Below are positions 1 to 11,920 of a stretch of 37,592 bases of DNA, one piece after another. The position numbers and the translations under genes were made by a program. The DNA lies in contig CALGPO010000068.1 in NCBI GenBank assembly GCA_937960465.1, positions 1-37,592 of the forward strand. Reading direction: 5' to 3'. Under the pieces are notes generated by a model. It made no database searches. It was not told the DNA's origin and worked only from the letters and a program-made list of their open reading frames with translations. Source of the stretch: an uncultured bacterium (GTDB lineage: Bacteria > Nitrospirota > Thermodesulfovibrionia > Thermodesulfovibrionales > Dissulfurispiraceae). Every line of letters starts with the position of its first letter. The stretch's first letter is position 1.

Positions 1-123
1 GTTTCTCCTTCTCAGATATTCAAGAGAAACGCTCCAGCCTTTCCCAATATCTTTTGAGAGAACTGTATTCAGCGACCTCTCAGTATCCTCACGCCTTTTG
101 TTAATCCCATCTTCGACAGTCAT
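1..123 (-). CDS. partial ORF running off the left edge (MTVEDGINKRREDTERSLNTVLSKDIGKGWSVSLEYLRRRN...), unknown function
   Basis: Open minus-strand frame from ATG at 123 to the window edge; a 20-bp RAYT-type motif lies upstream at 201-220. Confidence 0.3.
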   Translation of the reverse strand, partial: MTVEDGINKRREDTERSLNTVLSKDIGKGWSVSLEYLRRRN

Positions 124-200
124 AGGTAAACACAAGCGAAATTTCTATGTAAAATTAATGAGTTAGCGTTAAAATGGAGATACGAAAGGTCCTCTTGATC

Positions 201-220
201 AAAATATGGGATGTGTCCCT
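201..220 (-). repeat. 20-bp motif AGGGACACATCCCATATTTT, copy 1 (minus strand)
   Basis: Perfect 20-bp match to + strand 37088-37107; contains GGGA-CACA-TCCC dyad. Confidence 0.8.
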
Positions 221-224
221 CATT

Positions 225-2669
<2,445 letters not shown>

Positions 2670-2684
2670 TTACTCCATAAATTT

Positions 2685-3791
2685 TTACAGCCTCATCGGC
2701 ATTACTACACATTTATAGTCATCTACTCCGTCCTCTGTGATCATAGCAGGACTAAGGGGTTCATTTAGTTTAAGTATGACCTTTTCAGAAGACATGACAT
2801 TCAATGCATCCAGTACATACCGCGCATTGAAGGCCATAGTCATTGCATCCCCTGAATAGCTTGCGCTGATCTCGTCACTTGCCTCTCCAAGGTCAGGGTT
2901 TGAGGCAGATATAACCATGTTGCTTGAATCTATATCTACTTTTACTGCATTGCTTCTCTCCCTGCTCATTATCGAGACCCTTCTTAGGGACTTTGTTAGC
3001 AGGTTTCTGTCCACCATGAGTATCTTCTCGTTTGCAGTTGGAATAACCTGTTCATAATTTGGATATGTCCCCTCTATTAGCCTTGTCAGAAACTGTATGT
3101 TGTCTATCTTAAAAAGGACATGGTTTTTCCCAACAACAACCTTTACAGGTTTTGCTTCATCGCTCAAAAATCGCCTCAACTCAGCTACGGACTTTCTCGA
3201 AACGATCATCTTTTTCTCTTCTTTTGATCTGAATGCAATGGCCTTTTCAGAAAGCGCCAGCCTGTGACCGTCTGTACCGACAACAATAAGTGCCCCGCTG
3301 GGTTTTACATGAAAGAGAAGACCATTCAGTACATACCTTGTATCCGACTCTCCGGCAGCGTATATGGATTTGTCTATCATATCGAGAAGCAGCGAAGAGT
3401 CCATCTCCATCTCCATTTCCCCTGTTGATTCGAGGGATGGCCAGACAGGGAAATCGTCTGCAGAGAGGCTTGCAAGGCGGAAATTGCTCTTTCCTGATTT
3501 AACCTTTACCCATTGGGTGTCTACAGATTCGAGGGATACTTCTCCGTCCATCTCTTTTACAATCTCGAACAGCTTTCTTGCAGGAATGCACATCCTACCT
3601 TCTTCTGATATATCGAGTTCAATTGGCTCTTTAAAAGCTGTTTCAAGATCTGTGGCAGTAATATACGCCCCCTCCTTTTCTGCTGTGAGAAGGAAGTGGT
3701 TCAAGATGGGCATGGTATTTTTCTTTTCCACGATATTCTGGATATCGGAAAGTTTCTTTTGCAATTCGTCCTTTTCGACTGATACCTTCAT
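2685..3791 (-). CDS. dnaN: DNA polymerase III beta subunit (sliding clamp)
   Basis: 368 aa; ends YKCVVMPMRL; adjacent to dnaA. Confidence 0.97.
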   Translation of the reverse strand: MKVSVEKDELQKKLSDIQNIVEKKNTMPILNHFLLTAEKEGAYITATDLETAFKEPIELDISEEGRMCIPARKLFEIVKEMDGEVSLESVDTQWVKVKSGKSNFRLASLSADDFPVWPSLESTGEMEMEMDSSLLLDMIDKSIYAAGESDTRYVLNGLLFHVKPSGALIVVGTDGHRLALSEKAIAFRSKEEKKMIVSRKSVAELRRFLSDEAKPVKVVVGKNHVLFKIDNIQFLTRLIEGTYPNYEQVIPTANEKILMVDRNLLTKSLRRVSIMSRERSNAVKVDIDSSNMVISASNPDLGEASDEISASYSGDAMTMAFNARYVLDALNVMSSEKVILKLNEPLSPAMITEDGVDDYKCVVMPMRL

Positions 3792-3813
3792 TGTTCCCTC
3801 CGTTTTATAGAGA

Positions 3814-5166
3814 TTATCCTCTCAGCTTTTTATTAATATTCTCTATAGTTTTATTCAGGTTTTCATCCCTACTGCGTCTGTCCTCTATCTGCTTGCATGC
3901 ATAGATCACAGTTGCGTGGTCTTTTCCGCCAAAGCACCTGCCGATTTCACTTAAGGATAGCTGCGTATGCTGCTTTGCAATATACATTGCTATCTGTCGT
4001 GCATTTGCTACTTCCTTCGTACGTTTTTTTGTTCTTAGCTCCTGTGCCTTCATCCCGAAATATTCACTGACTACCTTTTGTATGGTCTCTACGGTTATGG
4101 GTTTGTTGTCTTCGGATATCAGGTCTTTCAGCACATTCTTTGCCATATTTATGTCTATTGGCATACCTGTGAGTGACGCATAGGCGCCTAACTTTATAAG
4201 GCATCCCTCCAGTTCTCTTATGTTGGACTTTATCTTAGTGGCTATGAAATATGCTACTTCGTCGTTTATTGAGAGTTTCTCTGCATCCGCCTTTTTATAT
4301 ATAATTGCAACCTTTGTCTCGACCTCCGGAGGTTGTATGTCCGCAATAAGCCCCATACTAAATCTCGACCTTAGCCTGTCCGTAATATCCGCAATTTCCA
4401 TTGGCGACCTGTCGCTGGAGACTACTATCTGCCTCTGCTTTTCATAAAGTGAATTGAATGTGTGAAAGAACTCCTCTTGTGTTGTAGTCTTACCCGCAAT
4501 AAACTGGACATCATCAAGCAGCAATACATCAACATTTCTATATTTTTCTTTTAGTTCAGCCATTTTTTCATGTCTTAAGGAGGATACAACCTCATTAGTA
4601 AATTGTTCTGCAGGGACATAACAGACTATCATTCCAGGATTCCTATCTACTATTGCATTTCCAATAGCATTTATTAGATGTGTCTTACCAAGACCAACAC
4701 CTCCATATATAAACAATGGATTGTAGGCATAGCCTGGGTTTTCTCCAACCCTTACGGCAGCAGCATGGGCAAACTGGTTTGAAGGGCCCACAACAAAGGT
4801 ATCAAAGGTATATCTCGGATTTAAATAAATGCCCCTGCTTGCCAGTTTATTCCTTCTGTTTTCAAGCCTCGACTCTATCCTTCTCAGGGCGGCATCCTCT
4901 TTTTCTGCAGTCTTGTATTTTACGGTCAGGGGATATCCAAGTATGCTTTCCACTGCGTCTGCAATAATTGTAGGATAATTGTCTTCTATCCAGTCTCTGA
5001 AAAACCTATTCGGAATCTCAACTGCTATAGTTTTGTCTTTCAGTTGAAGGAGTTTTATTGGCTTGAACCAGAGGTCAAAGGTACTGTTTCCAACCTTTTC
5101 AGCAATCTTAGAGAGGCTTTTATCCCATATTTTTTCTATGTTTTCTATGTTGGTAACTGCTGACAT
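3814..5166 (-). CDS. dnaA: chromosomal replication initiator DnaA
   Basis: 450 aa; Walker A GGVGLGKTHL, LLLDDVQFIAGK, C-terminal GGKDHATVIYACKQIE. Confidence 0.98.
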   Translation of the reverse strand: MSAVTNIENIEKIWDKSLSKIAEKVGNSTFDLWFKPIKLLQLKDKTIAVEIPNRFFRDWIEDNYPTIIADAVESILGYPLTVKYKTAEKEDAALRRIESRLENRRNKLASRGIYLNPRYTFDTFVVGPSNQFAHAAAVRVGENPGYAYNPLFIYGGVGLGKTHLINAIGNAIVDRNPGMIVCYVPAEQFTNEVVSSLRHEKMAELKEKYRNVDVLLLDDVQFIAGKTTTQEEFFHTFNSLYEKQRQIVVSSDRSPMEIADITDRLRSRFSMGLIADIQPPEVETKVAIIYKKADAEKLSINDEVAYFIATKIKSNIRELEGCLIKLGAYASLTGMPIDINMAKNVLKDLISEDNKPITVETIQKVVSEYFGMKAQELRTKKRTKEVANARQIAMYIAKQHTQLSLSEIGRCFGGKDHATVIYACKQIEDRRSRDENLNKTIENINKKLRG

Positions 5167-5210
5167 CCCCTATCCTCTTCTAAAAAAAGCAAAATGTCCA
5201 TTATTTATTA

Positions 5211-5292
5211 CCTAAATTGAGCGATTCTATATTCAGACCTGTCTGCGTGCAACGCACAGGTAGGCCTGCCTTACAAAATCGCTCAACTTAGA
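5211..5292. mobile_element. 82-bp MITE, copy 1, with 5-bp TSD TATTA (5206-5210 / 5293-5297)
   Basis: Imperfect TIRs CCTAAATTGAGCGATT / AATCGCTCAACTTAGA; internal hairpin CCTGTCTGCGTG-CAA-CGCACAGGTAGG; 80/82 identical to 25568-25649. Confidence 0.9.
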
Positions 5293-5297
5293 TATTA

Positions 5298-5554
5298 ACA
5301 TGTTATTAACATTTGTTAATAACTTTATCTGCTTTTACCTGCTCATTATAGCCTATATGTTAAAACAAGGGCAATAATATGTTAGTTAATAAGAACCGAA
5401 AATCTTTTCAACACCAAATGCAATTTCATTTAAAAACAATACCGATTTCTTACATCTATAACTTATTGATAAATAAATATTTATATAGGTTATTAACAAA
5501 TAAACAGTGCCTACTACAATTACTATTTATTATTTAAATAAAAGAATAGTAGTA
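5298..5554. other. oriC: candidate oriC / AT-rich unwinding region upstream of dnaA
   Basis: dnaA-prfB intergenic region; TTATTAACA boxes at 5303-5311(+), 5314-5322(-), 5491-5499(+), variant TTATTAACT at 5384-5392(-). Confidence 0.55.
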
Positions 5555-6668
5555 TTACTTCTTAGTATTTGTTAAGATTTTTAAATATCCCTTGATAAAG
5601 ATATCAATATCTCCATCAAGAACTGCATCCACATTTCCGACCTCTATATTAGTCCTGTGGTCTTTAACAAGCCTGTAAGGCTGAAGCACATAAGACCTTA
5701 TCTGATTTCCCCATGATATTTCCTTTTTATCGCCTACTATACCCTCAAGTTTCTGTTCCCTCTCCTTGAGAGACATATCATAGAGCCTCGATTTTAATAT
5801 CTTTATTGCAACTTCCCTGTTTCTGTGCTGTGATCTCTCACTCTGGCAAGAAACTATTATTCCTGTAGGAATATGGGTAATCCTTACAGCAGATGAAACC
5901 TTGTTCACGTGCTGTCCACCTGCACCTGAGGCCCTGAATGTATCTATTTTCAGATCCTCATCCCTTATCTCTATCTTAATATCATCCTCTATTTCAGGAT
6001 ACACAAGCACGGCAGAAAAAGATGTATGCCTTCTCTTATTTGCATCAAAGGGCGATATTCTTACGAGTCTGTGTATACCGGCTTCTGCCTTCAGATAGCC
6101 ATAGGCATAAGGTCCTTCAACCGTAAAGGTCGCTCCCTTTATTCCAGCCTCATCCCCTATTTGTAAATCAACTATTTCTGTCCTGTAACCATGCGTCTCA
6201 GCCCATCGCAGGTACATCCTCATCAGCATCTGCGCCCAATCCTGGCTCTCTGTACCTCCTGCACCTGGATGGATTGTCACTATTGCACTATTTTTATCAA
6301 CATCTCCTGAAAGGAGGAGTTTTGATTCTATGTCCTCTAAATTTTTTCTGAGCTCATCAGCCTCTCTTTTAATATCCTCGAAGAATATCTCCCCCTCATC
6401 CTCGCTCAGGATTGCAAGAGAGTCCTCAAGGTAAAGGATCTTGTTTATTGCATTTTCTACAGGCCATATGGTCTCTTCGATATTGGTCTTTGCCTTCTGT
6501 AGACCCCTCAGTTTTTCTGGAGAAGACCATACGTCTTCAGATGAGAGTTCCTTCTCTATATTAGACAGTTCAGTCTTAAGTCTGTCGACATCAAAGATAA
6601 CCTCTTAAAGAGGCTGCCTTCTCTTTTAATTCAGAAATATAATCTTTAAGCTCGTTCTGTAACAACAT
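5555..6668 (-). CDS. prfB: peptide chain release factor 2, with programmed +1 frameshift at CTT TGA (6591-6596)
   Basis: Zero frame MLLQNELKDYISELKEKAASLRGYL-TGA joins in +1 to DVDRLKTELSNIEKELSS..., then the ORF with GAGGTESQDWAQML and GAGGQHVNKV; about 370 aa. Confidence 0.95.
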
Positions 6669-6693
6669 GTCTATTCCTCCGTCACTCATTAAC

Positions 6694-8292
6694 TTATATA
6701 CTTTTTCTTTTAATCAACAGCAACACCGAACAAACAATGCATAGATACGAAAATATATCCCCGTATTTCGTATATGGGGTCAGTGTCCTGTCTGTTTTTA
6801 TATCCTTAACTAAAGATGTTCTATCAAACAATTTTGTTGTACCTACTATTCTTCCGCTGCTGTCGATAAATCCAGAGATCCCTGTATTTGCAGCCCTTAT
6901 AACAGGTTTTCTGTTCTCTATAGCCCTGAACACAGCCATGCTGAAATGCTGATAAGGGCCGTGAGTTTTTCCAAACCATGCATCGTTGGTGATGGTCACA
7001 ATAAAGTCTCCCCCTCGGACATAAAACTTCCTAACAAGGCCCGGAAATACGATTTCGTAACAGATTAGCGTACCGAAACTTCCGAAGGGGGTCACTGCCT
7101 TTATATAACTATCCCCGGGGATGTAATCCCCTATGCCGACAACCAATTTATCAATAAAGAACAAAAGGTTTTTTAGGGGGACATACTCTCCGAAAGGAAC
7201 TAGATGTAGTTTATCATAGATATATGAGATATTTCCATTTTTATCAAGGAGCACAGCGCTGTTGGTATATAACATTTGGCGTTGAGCGTCATGCGTCGTG
7301 CGCTTAACTCTTGACCCTTGACTCTCAACGCTGTTTGTTCTCTGTTCCTTGGCCAGTACACTCCCGAAGAGGAGGTAAGAATTCAACTGCTTCTGAAAGG
7401 AGACGAGATTTTCTGTGAATTCCCTGTCTCTTCCAAAATAAAACGGGACGGAGGTCTCTGGCCACACAATAATATTGGGGTTGTCCAGGGACACAGCAAG
7501 GGAAAGCTCCTGATATGTGTTTATAACAGCATTCTGGTATGCGGGATCCCATTTCTTGTCTTGCTCTATATTGCCCTGAATTACAGCAGCCCTTATACTA
7601 AATCCATCCCTTTTCTGGTTGAGTTTATAAAGGCCGTAGGAAAAGGTCGATAAAAGAGCTATAAAGAGTATTACAAAGCCGATGGTGGTTGGAATAAGAG
7701 AATAAAGGGGCCGCTCCAGCCGTCTCTTTTTTAATAAAAGGGCATCGGCGAAGGCGCCATTGATTGCCACCAAAAGGAAGGAGATGCCGTAAACGCCTGT
7801 GATATCCGCAACCTGTATGAATGCTAAAAACTTATATTGACTGTAACCGAGACTTGACCATGGAAATCCGGTCATGGCATATGAACGGCCAAACTCAAGT
7901 ACAGTCCAGAAGACAGGAGCCACAAGCATCACGGGCAGGTCGGTTTTTCTTATATATGACGAATATAAAAATGAAAACAGTGCAGGATAAAGGCTCAGAT
8001 AGAGGCACAGGAGGAGAACTATCAGAATACTCGGAACAAATGGTATAGAGCCGTATTGGTTTATTGAGTGGTAAATCCAGTAGGTTGTGCCGAAGAAATA
8101 TACTATACCAAAGAAAAACCCCGCCTTAAATGCCTCTTTCTTATCTTTATCGTAAAGAAACACAAACAAAGGTATAAGGGCAACCCATGCAAGGAGATAA
8201 AGATCTATCTTTGGAAAAGACAGAATGAGCAAAAGCCCTGATAATAGGGCAGGTCCGTAAAGTTGATTGAATTTTGCCTTGAGATTGTTCAT
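6694..8292 (-). CDS. lnt: apolipoprotein N-acyltransferase
   Basis: 532 aa; multi-TM N-terminus, nitrilase-fold domain (VWPETSVPFYF, KLHLVPFGEYVP, LICYEIVFPGLVR). Confidence 0.95.
   Translation of the reverse strand: MNNLKAKFNQLYGPALLSGLLLILSFPKIDLYLLAWVALIPLFVFLYDKDKKEAFKAGFFFGIVYFFGTTYWIYHSINQYGSIPFVPSILIVLLLCLYLSLYPALFSFLYSSYIRKTDLPVMLVAPVFWTVLEFGRSYAMTGFPWSSLGYSQYKFLAFIQVADITGVYGISFLLVAINGAFADALLLKKRRLERPLYSLIPTTIGFVILFIALLSTFSYGLYKLNQKRDGFSIRAAVIQGNIEQDKKWDPAYQNAVINTYQELSLAVSLDNPNIIVWPETSVPFYFGRDREFTENLVSFQKQLNSYLLFGSVLAKEQRTNSVESQGSRVKRTTHDAQRQMLYTNSAVLLDKNGNISYIYDKLHLVPFGEYVPLKNLLFFIDKLVVGIGDYIPGDSYIKAVTPFGSFGTLICYEIVFPGLVRKFYVRGGDFIVTITNDAWFGKTHGPYQHFSMAVFRAIENRKPVIRAANTGISGFIDSSGRIVGTTKLFDRTSLVKDIKTDRTLTPYTKYGDIFSYLCIVCSVLLLIKRKSI
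7279..7333. repeat. degenerate 7-bp tandem tract inside lnt
   Basis: gttgagc gtcatgc gtcgtgc gcttaac tcttgac ccttgac tctcaac; bounded by inverted GCGTTGAG / CTCAACGC. Confidence 0.7.
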
Positions 8293-8293
8293 A

Positions 8294-8318
8294 ATAGCTC
8301 ATAGCTCATAGCTCATAG
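8294..8318. repeat. 7-bp tandem tract (atagctc)n between lnt and kdsB
   Basis: atagctcatagctcatagctcatag; inverted partner tatgagctat at 8351-8360. Confidence 0.85.
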
Positions 8319-8390
8319 ACACTATGGTTTTAAAATTATCAGCCATAAGTTATGAGCTATCAACTTACTTATGTTATCATAAAAAAAGTT

Positions 8391-9215
8391 ATGCCTGCTA
8401 TTGTTATTATACCGTCCCGCTATGCCTCCTCCCGTTTTCCGGGAAAACCCCTCTGCCTCCTCTTAGGAAAACCCATGATCCAGCATGTGTATGAAAGGGC
8501 GAGGGAAGCACGCCTTGTACAGGAAGTCTTTGTGGCAACGGACAACAAACTCATTTATGAGACTGTAGAGGGCTTTGGAGGGAAGGCAATAATGACTTCA
8601 GAGGCGCACCCATCAGGAACAGACAGGATCGCAGAGGCGGTCGAAAAATTACAGGCTACAGGCTACAAGATACAGGCTGCTGATATAATTGTCAATGTTC
8701 AGGGAGATGAGCCCATGATCCATCCACAGATGATCAACGATGTCATAAGCCTGATGGACGATGAAAGGGCATCGATGGGCACTCTGGCAAAGAGGATAGA
8801 GGAAGTGGAAGAAACATTTGATCCGAATATTGTGAAGGTTGTTTTTAATGCAGAGGGCTTTGCCCTTTATTTTTCGAGGTCGCCCATACCGTATCACAGG
8901 GACGTATTTAGCGCGGAAGCGCTGAAGCACGGAAGCGCTGAAAAAAAAATTTTTAGTTTTGGACTTCCGGACTTCCGGACCTCCGGACTGTTGATGTTCA
9001 AGCACATAGGCATATACGCATATCGAAGGGATGTATTGCTAAGCCTTTCAAAACTGCCTTCAACAAGGCTTGAAGAGACAGAAAAACTCGAACAATTGAG
9101 GGCGCTGGAGAACGGCTTCAGGATAAAGGTAAAAGAAACAGGGTTTGAGACCATAGGGGTAGATACACCAATGGATCTGGAACGGGTGGAAAGATGCCTA
9201 AGTATATCTTTGTAA
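8391..9215 (+). CDS. kdsB: 3-deoxy-manno-octulosonate cytidylyltransferase
   Basis: [59 protein letters not shown]; start moved from 8352 to 8391. Confidence 0.93.
   Translation: MPAIVIIPSRYASSRFPGKPLCLLLGKPMIQHVYERAREARLVQEVFVATDNKLIYETVEGFGGKAIMTSEAHPSGTDRIAEAVEKLQATGYKIQAADIIVNVQGDEPMIHPQMINDVISLMDDERASMGTLAKRIEEVEETFDPNIVKVVFNAEGFALYFSRSPIPYHRDVFSAEALKHGSAEKKIFSFGLPDFRTSGLLMFKHIGIYAYRRDVLLSLSKLPSTRLEETEKLEQLRALENGFRIKVKETGFETIGVDTPMDLERVERCLSISL
8651..8678. repeat. 7-bp tandem tract (acaggct)n inside kdsB
   Basis: acaggct acaggct acaagat acaggct. Confidence 0.75.
8913..8990. repeat. 8-bp tandem tracts in opposite orientation inside kdsB
   Basis: gcggaagc gctgaagc acggaagc gctgaaaa ... 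ttggactt ccggactt ccggacct ccggactg. Confidence 0.75.
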
Positions 9216-10846
9216 CAGGCGGAGTCGTATCAGCATTAGGTAAAGGTATTGCAGCAGCAGCAACAGGGGCGCTCCTCGAGGCAAAGGGGCTCAGGGTAAC
9301 AATGCAGAAGCTCGATCCATATATCAATGTTGACCCGGGGACATTAAGCCCTTTTGAGCATGGAGAGGTCTTTGTTACGGACGACGGCTGCGAGACAGAC
9401 CTTGATTTAGGGCATTATGAGAGATTCACACATGTAAGGACATCTGTTTTTAACAACTACACAACAGGAAAGATATATCACAATGTGATAACAAAGGAGA
9501 GAAGAGGCGATTACCTTGGAGACACTGTTCAGGTAGTTCCCCACATAACCGATGAGATAAAAAGCGCCATAAAGTCCGCAGCAACAGAGGAATACGATAT
9601 AGCAATAGTCGAAATCGGCGGCACTGTCGGAGATATCGAGAGCCTGCCCTTTCTCGAGGCAATCAGGCAGTTCAGATACGATGTAGGAAGGGAAAATGTC
9701 TTATACATGCACCTGACCCTTGTTCCTTATATAAGGGCAGCAGGAGAACTCAAGAGCAAGCCAACACAGCACAGCGTTAAGGAGTTGAGGGCAATAGGTA
9801 TCCAGCCAGACATACTCGTCTGCAGGTCAGAGATGCCCCTTTCTGCAGATGTTAAGCGTAAGATAGCCCTTCACTGCAACCTTGATCCCGAAGCAGTTAT
9901 TGCAGCCATAGATGTGGAGACTGTTTATGAAGTGCCCCTCTCATTCAAGTTAGAAGGACTTGATAAAATGATAGAAAAGAAGCTCTCCATCAACCGTCCT
10001 GAGCCTGAGCTGTCACGCTGGAAAGAAGTGGTGCACAGGATAAAGGAGCCGAAATTCGAGACAACGATAGCAATTGTCGGAAAATATGTGGGGCTGAAGG
10101 ATGCATATAAAAGCCTTACAGAGGCACTCCTTCATGGCGGGATCGCAAACAATGCAAAGGTAAATCTCCAGTGGGTCGATGCAGAAGAGATAGGGAAAAA
10201 GGGGGCAGAGAATTTTTTATCAGAGGTTGACGGAATCCTTGTCCCCGGCGGATTCGGAAGCAGGGGCATTGAGGGAAAGATAGAGGCAATAAAGTATGCA
10301 AGGGAGAAAAAGATCCCTTATTTCGGCATCTGCCTCGGGATGCAGACTGCTGTGATAGAATTCAGCCGCAATGTTTGCAAGCTCGCAGCCAACAGCACAG
10401 AATTCGATGCGGATGTAAAAGACCCTGTTATTTATCTCATGGAGAGGTGGTATAACCACAGGACAGGCAGGATTGAGGAGAGGACAAAGGAATCACAGAT
10501 GGGCGGCACAATGAGACTTGGAGCTTACCCCTGTGTTATAAAGGAAGGCACACATGCCTTTGATGCATATGGTGCAAAGGAAATATCAGAAAGGCACAGG
10601 CACAGATACGAGTTTAACAACAAATATAGAGACATTCTCACTAAAAATGGACTTGTCATCAGCGGCACATCCCCTGATGGCGAACTGGTTGAGATGATAG
10701 AGTTAAAAGATCACCCTTGGTTTTTGGGATGCCAGTTCCATCCTGAATTCAAATCAAAGCCCATAGAGCCGCATCCGTTGTTCAAGGCGTTCATAGGCGC
10801 ATCCCTCAAAGAGAAGCGAGAGCTTTTTCATCCTGATGAAGGGTAG
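9194..10846 (+). CDS. pyrG: CTP synthase
   Basis: 550 aa; [36 protein letters not shown], glutaminase [10 protein letters not shown]; overlaps the kdsB end. Confidence 0.98.
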   Translation: MPKYIFVTGGVVSALGKGIAAAATGALLEAKGLRVTMQKLDPYINVDPGTLSPFEHGEVFVTDDGCETDLDLGHYERFTHVRTSVFNNYTTGKIYHNVITKERRGDYLGDTVQVVPHITDEIKSAIKSAATEEYDIAIVEIGGTVGDIESLPFLEAIRQFRYDVGRENVLYMHLTLVPYIRAAGELKSKPTQHSVKELRAIGIQPDILVCRSEMPLSADVKRKIALHCNLDPEAVIAAIDVETVYEVPLSFKLEGLDKMIEKKLSINRPEPELSRWKEVVHRIKEPKFETTIAIVGKYVGLKDAYKSLTEALLHGGIANNAKVNLQWVDAEEIGKKGAENFLSEVDGILVPGGFGSRGIEGKIEAIKYAREKKIPYFGICLGMQTAVIEFSRNVCKLAANSTEFDADVKDPVIYLMERWYNHRTGRIEERTKESQMGGTMRLGAYPCVIKEGTHAFDAYGAKEISERHRHRYEFNNKYRDILTKNGLVISGTSPDGELVEMIELKDHPWFLGCQFHPEFKSKPIEPHPLFKAFIGASLKEKRELFHPDEG

Positions 10847-10866
10847 TAATTGCAGGGGTTTTTGAA

Positions 10867-11064
10867 CCATGTCATGGTTCGACAAGCTCACCATGACAAG
10901 TAGACTGTCACCCTGAGCTTGTCGAAGGGTGACACACACAACAAGCTCACCATGACATGGTTCGACAGGCTCACCATGACATGGTTCGACAGGCTCACCA
11001 TGACATGGTTCGACAGGCTCACCATGACATGTAGACTGTCACCCTGAGCTTGTCGAAGGGTGAC
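10867..11064. repeat. compound repeat between convergent pyrG and parB: 24-bp tandem units plus two 27-bp hairpins
   Basis: Three perfect catgacatggttcgacaggctcac units at 10951-11022; GTCACCCTGAGCTTGTCGAAGGGTGAC at 10907-10933 and 11038-11064. Confidence 0.9.
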
Positions 11065-11092
11065 TTTTAATTATGTCAAGGTAAACATTGAA

Positions 11093-11920
11093 TTATTGCT
11101 GTAAGAGGATTTCAAGCAGTCTATCTAATTCATCAAGGGAATAATACTCTATCTCTATCTTGCCACGTTTGCCTTTATGATTGATCTTTACTTTTGTTCC
11201 GAGTGATCTGGTGAGTTTATGTTCGAGGTCTTCAACTTCGGGCAGTTTTTCTTTTTTCTTTTTCGGCATTACAGACTGGGATAATCTCTTGCATAAAGCC
11301 TCAGCCTCTCTTACGCTCAACCCTTTTTTTATAATTTCATTTGCAGCCTCTATCTGCTTCTGCCTGTTTTCTAATGTAAGCAGTGCCTTTGCATGTCCGA
11401 TGGAGATGCTGTCATTGTTTATAAATGCCTTAATTTCATCCGGAAGCTTCAGGATTCGGAGATAATTCGCTATTGTTGCCCTGTCCTTTCCAACCCTTTG
11501 CGAAAGGTCTTCCTGCGTCAGATGGAATTCCTTAAGAAGTCTGTTAAATGCCTCTGCAGTCTCAACTGCATTCAGTTCTTCACGCTGGATATTTTCTATG
11601 AGGGCTATCTCTATTGCATCCTGCGAGGATACATCTTTTATGAGTGCAGGGATTTTTTTCAGGCCTGCCAGTGTTGCAGCCCTCCATCTGCGCTCGCCTG
11701 CAATGAGCCTGAAAGTGCCGTCTCCAACTCTTGATACAATAACAGGCTGGAGCACGCCCTTTTCTTTTATTGAGGCGGAAAGCTCTTTCAGTGCCTCATC
11801 CTTAAATATCTTTCTCGGCTGGTGCTGGTTTGGAATTATCTTTTCTATTTCGAGTCTGATGACCTCTTCACCTTTTTCAGGGAGGAGTGCCTCAAGCCCT
11901 TTGCCTAATGCAGCCTTCAT
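11093..11920 (-). CDS. parB: chromosome partitioning protein ParB
   Basis: NQHQPRKIF, RLIAGERRWRAA, ALIENIQREELNAVE, HTH GKDRATIANYLRIL. Confidence 0.97.
   Translation of the reverse strand: MKAALGKGLEALLPEKGEEVIRLEIEKIIPNQHQPRKIFKDEALKELSASIKEKGVLQPVIVSRVGDGTFRLIAGERRWRAATLAGLKKIPALIKDVSSQDAIEIALIENIQREELNAVETAEAFNRLLKEFHLTQEDLSQRVGKDRATIANYLRILKLPDEIKAFINNDSISIGHAKALLTLENRQKQIEAANEIIKKGLSVREAEALCKRLSQSVMPKKKKEKLPEVEDLEHKLTRSLGTKVKINHKGKRGKIEIEYYSLDELDRLLEILLQQ

Noticed and set aside
3364-3810. 148-aa plus-strand ORF
   Set aside because: Antisense shadow of dnaN.
5555-6280. prfB as a 241-aa protein starting at 6280
   Set aside because: The frame is open upstream and joins the frameshift site; the 6280 Met is internal (TIHPGAGGTESQDW).
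10754-10939. 61-aa minus ORF (MCVTLRQAQGDSLLVMVSLSNHD...)
   Set aside because: Translation of the intergenic repeat array and the pyrG 3' end; not a gene.
10951-11022. Possible CRISPR array
   Set aside because: The 24-bp units are directly tandem with no spacers, and there are no cas genes nearby.
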